The position numbers and the translations under genes are program-made. From Bacteroidales bacterium (GTDB taxonomy: Bacteria > Bacteroidota > Bacteroidia > Bacteroidales > ML635J-15): a DNA stretch of 17,596 nt. The notes under the pieces are model-generated. The model was not told the DNA's origin. It did not search any database and was given only the letters and a program-made list of their open reading frames with translations. Shown here piece by piece: positions 8,876-14,415 of the stretch. The stretch covers positions 1 to 17,596 of the forward strand of contig JAQVPT010000032.1 in the NCBI GenBank assembly GCA_028701945.1, written 5' to 3'. Positions within the stretch are counted from its first letter, which is position 1. Each line of letters begins with the position of its first letter.

Positions 8876-8910
8876 GTTACCAATGAAGCGAGACAACTAA
8901 AACAAAGTAT

Positions 8911-9879
8911 ATGAACAATTTTTTCCAGTATATTATTACTGCATCAGTAAAGTATCAGCAAGAAAAGAAAAGGGAAAAAATGTCCTTAGAACAGGTTGAA
9001 AAAGAAATTCAAGACACAAAAGTTGAATATACTCATATAATTCGTGATAGCTTTTTTATTTTGTTAGGTGTATTATCAGCAAGTTTTGGATTAAAAGGGT
9101 TTTTACTTCCAAACTCATTTCTTGATGGAGGGGTAATAGGAATTTCACTTATCACAACTGAATTGACTGGAATATCATTATCATTTTTAATTGTATTACT
9201 AAATATTCCGTTCATAATATTAGCATTTTCAACAATTGGCAAACAATTCGCTGTAAAAAGTATCATTGCTATTTTTCTACTGGCGATTGCAATTTATTTT
9301 ATTCCGTATCCCCCGATAACAGCAGATAAATTACTAATTTCGGTTTTCGGTGGTTTTTTTCTAGGTTTGGGTATTGGTTTAGCTGTGCGTGGTGGCTCCG
9401 TGATTGATGGAACTGAAGTTTTGGCAATTTTTATTAGTCGAAAAACCTCAATGACAATAGGAGACGTAATTTTAATATTTAATATCATCATATTTTCTAT
9501 TGCTGCGTATGTATTTTCAATTGAAATCGCTTTATATGCAATATTGACATATTTAGCTGCATCAAAAACTGTTGATTATGTAATTACAGGTGTAGAAGAA
9601 TATATTGGTGTTACAATAATATCGGAGAAAAATGAAGAAATAAGATTGGCAATAATTGAAAACCTTGGTAGGGGTTGCACGATATACTCTGGCAAAAATG
9701 GATTTGCAAAAAGAGGTGCAGCTTTAAAAGAAACAAACATCGTTTATACTCTTATTACCAGATTAGAACTATCGAAATTGCAAACTGAGATAGATAAAAT
9801 CGATGGAAATGCTTTTATTGTAATGCATGGTATAAAAGATGCAAAGGGTGGGATGATAAAAAAAAGACCCATGAATTAG
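8911..9879 (+). CDS. YitT family membrane protein (DUF161 membrane domain plus DUF2179)
   Basis: A 322-residue integral inner-membrane protein. After a charged N-terminus (1-43) come about five hydrophobic helices (roughly 45-65, 75-108, 113-132, 140-160 and 185-220) forming the YitT membrane domain. The conserved stretch GGSVIDGTEVLAIFISRKTS is at 161-180. A cytoplasmic DUF2179 domain follows (about 228-310): RGCTIYSGKNGF and KRGAALKETNIVYTLITRLE, ending GNAFIVMHG. The family's transport role is not established, so no substrate is assigned. A second ATG at 8980 (residue 24) follows an A/G-rich run that could act as a weak ribosome site. That would remove an N-terminal extension, but the promoter spacing favours the first ATG. 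It is flanked by its own promoter and a weak terminator, so it looks monocistronic. Confidence 0.85.
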   Translation: MNNFFQYIITASVKYQQEKKREKMSLEQVEKEIQDTKVEYTHIIRDSFFILLGVLSASFGLKGFLLPNSFLDGGVIGISLITTELTGISLSFLIVLLNIPFIILAFSTIGKQFAVKSIIAIFLLAIAIYFIPYPPITADKLLISVFGGFFLGLGIGLAVRGGSVIDGTEVLAIFISRKTSMTIGDVILIFNIIIFSIAAYVFSIEIALYAILTYLAASKTVDYVITGVEEYIGVTIISEKNEEIRLAIIENLGRGCTIYSGKNGFAKRGAALKETNIVYTLITRLELSKLQTEIDKIDGNAFIVMHGIKDAKGGMIKKRPMN

Positions 9880-9908
9880 AAATCATCTGATACACAGCAA
9901 ATATGCCC

Positions 9909-9940
9909 AAACTCACAAAAAATGAGAGTTTTTATTTTAG
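9909..9940 (+). terminator. Weak intrinsic terminator after the YitT-family gene
   Basis: AAACTC (9909-9914) and GAGTTT (9926-9931) can pair across an 11-base A-rich loop, followed by a T-rich tail TTATTTTAG. The six-pair stem is AT-rich, so this is a modest call. The position, between convergent genes, is right. Confidence 0.45.
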
Positions 9941-9976
9941 TAAAACCTTTGATTTATTAAATTACGAACAAAATAA

Positions 9977-10492
9977 TCACAAATTATTATTAAAAGTACG
10001 CTTAACTAGCGATTTAATTGCCTCTACATCATCAGCATCTGGATGCAACAAGGCGTCTTTATAATTATTTATCATATTTAAAATATTATCGTCCTCTGGT
10101 TTTTCTTTAAGTAATTTCTGGTATCGTTCCAGTACATTTTTCGTCATTTTTCCTTGACACATAAAACTATCAACAATTATGTTAGATTCCGAGATATATT
10201 GCTTAACTTCTGCCATTATCCCCTCATAATAAGTTTCTGAACCCCCAAAGCCTGCTGTTCCAAATAGAAAAATCTTCTTGTTTTCTAAAGTTCTTAAATA
10301 CAGTTTTATTTCTTCTGGACAAGAACCTCTAAGAACCCAAAAGCCAACAAATACTATTTTTACATCTTGAGTCAATAACCCATCAGGTTTGCCATAATAA
10401 ATGCAATTGTTTTCATTCAACACATCTTTTATTGCTTTAGCTATAATTTGCGTATTTCCGGTAATACTGGAATAAACGATCATATACTTCAT
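9977..10492 (-). CDS. Flavodoxin family protein (Flavodoxin_3 / BilS-like)
   Basis: This 171-residue cytoplasmic protein has a flavodoxin fold. The FMN phosphate-binding loop is YSSITGNTQ (7-15). GFWVLRGSCPEE (50-61) and FGTAGFGGSETYYE (77-90) form the other flavin-contacting loops. A C-terminal CQGKM (112-116) and LLHPDADDVE (148-157) are typical of the subfamily often annotated BilS or Flavodoxin_3. Such proteins carry electrons to partner reductases. BilS is linked to bilirubin reduction in gut bacteria, but no bilR-type reductase is present here, so the physiological role is not assigned. The gene is convergent to the YitT gene and isolated from other minus-strand genes. It has a canonical Shine-Dalgarno sequence, unlike every other gene in the window. 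Its family is common in Firmicutes, so acquisition by transfer is plausible. Confidence 0.82.
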   Translation of the reverse strand: MKYMIVYSSITGNTQIIAKAIKDVLNENNCIYYGKPDGLLTQDVKIVFVGFWVLRGSCPEEIKLYLRTLENKKIFLFGTAGFGGSETYYEGIMAEVKQYISESNIIVDSFMCQGKMTKNVLERYQKLLKEKPEDDNILNMINNYKDALLHPDADDVEAIKSLVKRTFNNNL

Positions 10493-10499
10493 ACTAAAT

Positions 10500-10507
10500 C
10501 CTCCTTA
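10500..10507 (-). promoter_or_regulatory. Strong Shine-Dalgarno sequence before the flavodoxin gene
   Basis: The minus strand reads TAAGGAGG with 7 bases before the ATG at 10492. This fixes the start codon. It is unusual in this window, where other genes have A/T-rich leaders without such a match. Confidence 0.85.
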
Positions 10508-10848
10508 ATTTTAAATTGCACTTCCCCTAATCTAAATGTTTTTTTCAACTTTTCTCTTATTCAAATAGGCTACTATCATCTTAGCCATCAAGTCTGTTTC
10601 AATTAAACTAATCTTAATGTTTTAGAGAAATATATTACAAAGTTAAAATGTTTTTATTAAGTCTGATTAAATCCTTTAAAGAGTTTTTAGTTTTTACATT
10701 CAAACATTTGAAACGTTTTACACAGTAAATATGTAATATAAAGCATAGGATATCCATGATATATTATCATTCCTATATATTGAAAATACAAAAATAATTC
10801 AAAATTAATTGTTTTTATAATTTGTAACAAACCGAAACAATTATTGAC
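10508..10848. other. AT-rich intergenic region with palindromes and a short open frame
   Basis: No convincing gene is present. On the minus strand a short frame (MAKMIVAYLNKRKVEKNI, 10532-10588, open back to a stop near 10618) ends 39 bases before the flavodoxin ATG. It may be a relic of an upstream gene, or chance. A minus-strand TAACTTTG at 10638-10645 matches a -7 box and could start a leader of about 140 bases for the flavodoxin. Two short palindromes stand out: TTCAAA-CA-TTTGAA (10699-10712) and ATGATA-TAT-TATCAT (10756-10770). Their size and symmetry would suit operator sites, but AT-rich DNA yields such palindromes by chance. Confidence 0.4.
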
Positions 10849-10856
10849 TATCTTTG
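10849..10856 (+). promoter_or_regulatory. Putative -7 promoter element for the three-gene envelope operon
   Basis: TATCTTTG matches TAnnTTTG, 45 bases before the ATG at 10902. The nearest TTTG upstream (10821-10824) is 24 bases away, slightly longer than usual. No promoter is needed inside the operon because its genes overlap. Confidence 0.55.
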
Positions 10857-10901
10857 TTATATAACGTATAAAGCAATATTATTTATTTAACAAATCAACC
10901 A

Positions 10902-11120
10902 ATGAAAACAATCAAAGTAATTTTTATTACCTTATTCATTGCATTAATACTCACATTTTCCTTGCAAAACATGGATAGTCTTACAATCCACTTTTTTAAT
11001 TGGACACTAACACTACCAGTATTTGTTTCGGCAATTGCAATCTACATTTTGGGTGCATTGACTGGTGGATTATTATTCTCACTTTTAAAAAAAATATCTA
11101 AAAATACAGACACCCAATGA
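10902..11120 (+). CDS. LapA-like (DUF1049) small inner-membrane protein
   Basis: A 72-residue protein with two membrane helices (about 5-22 and 38-62) joined by a loop, and a basic/polar tail. The pattern SLQNMDSLTIHFFNWTLTLP (20-39) followed by ALTGGLLFSLLKK (52-64) matches the lipopolysaccharide assembly protein A domain, where an N-x-x-x-V/L-x-V/I-x-F-F strand precedes a second helix with small residues. In Proteobacteria, LapA helps control lipopolysaccharide synthesis with LapB. No LapB-like TPR protein is present here, so only the fold family is claimed. Its stop codon overlaps the next gene's start (ATGA at 11117-11120), so the two should be translationally coupled. It is the first gene of the operon. 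Confidence 0.75.
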   Translation: MKTIKVIFITLFIALILTFSLQNMDSLTIHFFNWTLTLPVFVSAIAIYILGALTGGLLFSLLKKISKNTDTQ

Positions 11121-12283
11121 AAACCAGAAACTTACTTCTTATAATACTTACATTTATAGTATTATATTCCTTTGGACAAGAGCGTGTTGTTTATGTTGAT
11201 TTTGAATCATCTTCGTTTAAAAATAATCCTACTATCCCTTTTGAAGACCCATTTATTATACAAGGCGAAGTTTTTAAGGATGTCGAATTCGTTGAGGTAG
11301 AGGTGTTTAACGAAAATTCAGAAAAGTCGATACATGTTTTTACGTGGAACAGAGGAGATAATAATAATACTGAGACATTTTCAATTGTCATTCCAGGGGT
11401 CTTAAAATCAAATTCCAAATATGATATTAAAATCAAGACCTACAAATTGATGTCAGCACAACAAAAAGTAGCTCTTTCTGATAATATACGACAAAGAGTT
11501 AAGTACTATTTGTTAAACAGTTTTATTTTCAATGGTCAATCTGTTGAAATAAATAAACACAAAAAGACATTCCATGGGCTGCAAGTATTAATATCTGAAG
11601 GGTTAACACATATTAGGACCAAAAACAATATTGAATTAACAGCTCCAAGTTCTTTAGTTCTATCAGAAATGGAGTCTCAAAGTGATTTTAAATTCAATGA
11701 TTTTTTGAAGAAAACAAAAATATTTGAAAAAGATAGTTTAGCAAATTCACTAATTGAAAAAAAAGTAGAACATTTAACCGAAATAATTATGGCTGAAATA
11801 ATGCCATTTATTAATACAAACCTAGTCCAACACCACCGCATGGTTTTAGTAAAATCCGTTTCAACCGATAAAGAAAAGTTTACTATGCCTATTAACTTTG
11901 GAATGTATGCATGGAGTAAAAGTGTTGATATTAATAATACTCAAATAAAGAATTTAGATTTTACACCAGCTATTGGTATTACAATTCCTTTTTCACCGAG
12001 AAGCACCTTACTATCCCAATCAAGATTTATTGATTCTTATGGATATTCAATTGGGGTCATGATTAAACCCGTTAAAGATGCAAATGGAACTTCATACATT
12101 ACTCCAGGAATCAGACTACCTGTTTACACTGGAATAGGCGTTAGATTTTTTAAGGTTATTCGATTTAATGCAGGTATTTTAATTCTTGCAGAAGACGGAG
12201 TTCAAGATTTCTCAAAATTAAGCATTTTACCTACTGCCGGTTTGGCTATTGAACTTAACTTATGGATGGGATTAAAAAAATAA
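11117..12283 (+). CDS. Exported protein of unknown function, probably outer-membrane associated
   Basis: I do not recognise this 388-residue protein. Residues 1-20 are a clear signal peptide ending YSFGQ. Residues about 24-110 look like an Ig-type beta sandwich (DPFIIQGEVFKDVEFVEVEV, then a YDIKIKTYK strand). About 115-250 is mixed alpha/polar with a lysine/glutamate-rich helix (195-228). From about 255 to 388 short alternating hydrophobic strands predominate (SIGVMIKPV, YTGIGVRF, FNAGILIL, LAIELNLWMGL), resembling outer-membrane beta-strands but too few for a full classical barrel by eye. It overlaps the LapA-like gene by 4 bases and the OmpA-like gene by 22 bases, so its product is likely made in step with both. 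A structural role bridging outer membrane and periplasm is inference. Confidence 0.8.
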   Translation: MKTRNLLLIILTFIVLYSFGQERVVYVDFESSSFKNNPTIPFEDPFIIQGEVFKDVEFVEVEVFNENSEKSIHVFTWNRGDNNNTETFSIVIPGVLKSNSKYDIKIKTYKLMSAQQKVALSDNIRQRVKYYLLNSFIFNGQSVEINKHKKTFHGLQVLISEGLTHIRTKNNIELTAPSSLVLSEMESQSDFKFNDFLKKTKIFEKDSLANSLIEKKVEHLTEIIMAEIMPFINTNLVQHHRMVLVKSVSTDKEKFTMPINFGMYAWSKSVDINNTQIKNLDFTPAIGITIPFSPRSTLLSQSRFIDSYGYSIGVMIKPVKDANGTSYITPGIRLPVYTGIGVRFFKVIRFNAGILILAEDGVQDFSKLSILPTAGLAIELNLWMGLKK

Positions 12284-13716
12284 GTAGCTTATCGATTTTT
12301 ACCGCTTTTTTTCTGATATATTCTTGTCAGGTTAAGATGCCTGTTGCAGTACAGTTTTTCGAGACTACCTCTGATGATAATAGTTTAACAGACACTGTCT
12401 TAAACGATGAGTTTTACAAAAACTATCAGAATCAAACTGATTCAATTGCTTACAGTAAAAATCCTACAAAATCCCACATAAACGATTCCCTGTCAACAGA
12501 TACAATTGTTTTAAGTCTCATTACAGACAGCCTCAATAACAATTCATTTAACAAACAACATCAAAATACAACTGATACAATTTTTAACACCCATTACATT
12601 AAAGACACACGTATTTATATCAATGACACTATCTATAAATCAGAAAGCAAACATGCAACTAATCAAAACTTTTCAGACTCAGAACTATATTTAAACATAT
12701 TGAATAGCTTAGACTCTATTCAAAACTTGCTAACCCAAATTGCTTCAAAAGAATCAAAACAACATATTGAAGAAAAAACAATTTTAGTTGACAATACCAA
12801 TGTCCCCAAAAATGCAAAAACCAGAAAGACCAATGAGGATTTGCATGTAACAAACTTATTAAAAACAAAATCAGATTCAATTGTTTATCTTCAACAAAAA
12901 ATACAATTATTTGAAAACACAAATGATACTGAAAAGTTCAATTTTATATTACTCAATTTAAAAGGCTCACAAGACTCGATATACAAAAATTTGATAACAC
13001 AAAAATCAGATTCCATTTTAGTTCTCCAAAATAGAATACATCAATACCAAACTGACTTAAATTATCATTACAGTAAACGGTACAGTGAAAAAGACAGTTT
13101 GTTTCATTCAACAAAGCAAGATACCTTGATAAACAATAGTGACTCCATACAAGAAATAACATTCAAAATAAAATCAGACTCAATAAAACTATTGCAAAAA
13201 CAGATTGTATATTACCAAAAAACCATAAGAGATTACGATGTTAATAAAATTATTGAGGACGTTTCAAATAGTATTTCTGACACAGTCAAAAACATCAATA
13301 CTGGATTAAATATTAAAGACAGTGTTATTCCCAATGACTCTTTGATTGTTAGTTTAAAAAGTGATACTATTTATATAAATAAGCCAGACACCCTAAGCTT
13401 TATAGGATTTTACAAGTCTAATTCATTGAAACCAATTAATATTATTGAAATAACCAAAAAAATTTCAAACATTAATACTAATTCAGTAATAACTATCTTA
13501 GTTGCTGCATACACTGACATATCTGGAAGTCCTAGTATAAATTATGAATTGTCAAATAGAAGAATATCAGAATTTGAAAACATATTACTAAACGACTTTC
13601 ATTTCGACAGAAGGATTATTTACAAACAAGCCTTTGGTAGCATATATGCAACTTATCCTCAAAATGAAAAAGAAAGAAAAATTGAAATAAAATTTATTAT
13701 TTCTAAAAAAAGATAA
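12262..13716 (+). CDS. Lipoprotein with repeat-rich linker and divergent OmpA-like peptidoglycan-binding domain
   Basis: A 484-residue protein. Residues 1-21 form a lipoprotein signal with lipobox LIYSC (Cys22). About 35-375 is a low-complexity, Ser/Thr/Asn/Asp/Lys-rich linker studded with D-S/T-I tripeptides, including three copies of KSDSIxxLQxxI (203-214, 248-259 and 304-315) of coiled-coil character. About 380-484 resembles an OmpA C-terminal domain. AAYTDISGSPSINYELSNRR (415-434) aligns with GxTDxxGxxxxNxxLSxRR, retaining Asp419 and Arg434, equivalent to the diaminopimelate-binding pair, and the domain ends in ERKIEIKF. Family knowledge suggests anchoring of the outer membrane to peptidoglycan. 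The start overlaps the preceding gene by 22 bases, which supports coupling. The linker is long for OmpA-like lipoproteins and could act as a periplasmic spacer. Confidence 0.75.
   Translation: MDGIKKISSLSIFTAFFLIYSCQVKMPVAVQFFETTSDDNSLTDTVLNDEFYKNYQNQTDSIAYSKNPTKSHINDSLSTDTIVLSLITDSLNNNSFNKQHQNTTDTIFNTHYIKDTRIYINDTIYKSESKHATNQNFSDSELYLNILNSLDSIQNLLTQIASKESKQHIEEKTILVDNTNVPKNAKTRKTNEDLHVTNLLKTKSDSIVYLQQKIQLFENTNDTEKFNFILLNLKGSQDSIYKNLITQKSDSILVLQNRIHQYQTDLNYHYSKRYSEKDSLFHSTKQDTLINNSDSIQEITFKIKSDSIKLLQKQIVYYQKTIRDYDVNKIIEDVSNSISDTVKNINTGLNIKDSVIPNDSLIVSLKSDTIYINKPDTLSFIGFYKSNSLKPINIIEITKKISNINTNSVITILVAAYTDISGSPSINYELSNRRISEFENILLNDFHFDRRIIYKQAFGSIYATYPQNEKERKIEIKFIISKKR
12868..13206 (+). repeat. 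Three degenerate in-gene repeats encoding KSDSIxxLQxxI
   Basis: Copies lie at 12868-12903, 13003-13038 and 13171-13206, spaced 135 and 168 bases apart. Each begins with a near-identical DNA start (AAATCAGATTC or AAATCAGACTC). The unequal spacing and diverged flanks indicate old internal duplication or selection on the motif, not a recent tandem array. Confidence 0.65.
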
Positions 13717-13730
13717 ATACTGAGTTTTAG

Positions 13731-13913
13731 ACTACCATCTGCTGCAAAGTCGGGGGAGTAGCGTAGTTGAACTCCCGTCTTTTATAGTTTATCATTCTCC
13801 AATTTTAAAAATGGCTAATATTATTACAAGTAGCTAAATCCTCAAATACGGTTAGGGCGTGAATTAAAGTTTAGGACTGACTGTATCCGAAGATGTATGG
13901 GAGTTGGTGTAAA
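13731..13913. other. Hairpin-bearing non-coding stretch between the OmpA-like gene and the tRNA
   Basis: No gene is evident. It holds a GC-rich hairpin (GGGAGT 13754-13759 with ACTCCC 13771-13776), a near-palindrome CCAATTTTAAAAATGG (13799-13814), and a locally more G-rich run (about 13840-13910) unlike the rest of the intergenic DNA. It could be a small mobile-element relic or an untranslated structured element; I cannot decide from the sequence. Confidence 0.35.
13751..13785 (+). terminator. Possible terminator after the three-gene envelope operon
   Basis: A hairpin with a 6-bp GGGAGT/ACTCCC stem and 11-base loop is followed by GTCTTTTATAG. The stem is GC-rich but the T tract is short, so it may instead be part of the non-coding element around it. 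It lies 35 bases after the last stop codon of the operon. Confidence 0.4.
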
Positions 13914-13947
13914 TAAAAAAAGATTCAGTAGTAAAACTGAATCTTTT
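13911..13947 (-). terminator. Intrinsic terminator of the initiator tRNA gene
   Basis: On the minus strand AAAAGATTCAGT and ACTGAATCTTTT form a 12-bp perfect stem (arms 13936-13947 and 13918-13929) with a 6-base loop. It runs into a T tract and starts 6 bases after the tRNA 3' end. Stem and tract are both well formed. Confidence 0.85.
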
Positions 13948-13953
13948 AACTAG

Positions 13954-14026
<73 letters not shown>

Positions 14027-14141
14027 ATATATTTTAAATCTAAGTTGTCAAAAAAACTTTTCAGAGAATAAAATCTGTAACCGGTTTTATGGATTAGAGA
14101 CTTGTATTTGCCCGTTGGCTTTCTTCCCTTCAATGTGGGTG

Positions 14142-14173
14142 CAAAGATAATACAACAGTAGCGGAAATCCAAA
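14142..14173 (-). promoter_or_regulatory. Consensus promoter for the initiator tRNA
   Basis: On the minus strand TTTG (14170-14173) is followed after exactly 20 bases by TATCTTTG (14142-14149), a full match to the Bacteroidota promoter, and then GCACCC. This leaves about 110 bases of leader before the tRNA 5' end, presumably removed by RNase P. I see no second RNA gene in that leader. Confidence 0.75.
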
Positions 14174-14318
14174 TGTTTTTTAATATTTATTCTTTTCTCG
14201 ATTTAATAATAATGGTTTGCGATTTTATTGAAGGTATCTTCTTGTCAATCAGAGATATGTAGTCAATTATTACGCCGTGTTCTTTTTTAAATTTTAGTGA
14301 CATTATACAGTAACTACA

Positions 14319-14358
14319 AAAAATCTCCGTCTTAATAGCTATCGAGACGGAGATTTTT
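14319..14358 (-). terminator. Intrinsic terminator after the 951-residue surface protein gene
   Basis: A 14-bp perfect stem (AAAAATCTCCGTCT 14319-14332 and AGACGGAGATTTTT 14345-14358) has a 12-base loop. The minus strand ends in a run of six T. It is 58 bases past the stop codon of the gene ending at 14416. Confidence 0.85.
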
Positions 14359-14369
14359 ATTAAACACAG

Positions 14370-14386
14370 AGGGATTGACAATCCCT
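14370..14386. other. Extra short hairpin between stop codon and terminator
   Basis: AGGGATT-GAC-AATCCCT is a perfect 7-bp stem with a 3-base loop, lying between the surface-protein stop codon and the main terminator. It has no T tract of its own. It could block 3' exonucleases; that is inference. Confidence 0.5.
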
Positions 14387-14415
14387 AAATAAGAAAATAG
14401 TTTTTTTTGTAAGAA

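Noticed and set aside
14187..14381. Open frame of 64 codons on the minus strand (and its internal 38-codon ATG at 14303)
   Set aside because: The longer frame runs through a strong terminator hairpin, and the shorter one has no SD, no clear promoter and no recognisable motif. Chance frame in AT-rich DNA.
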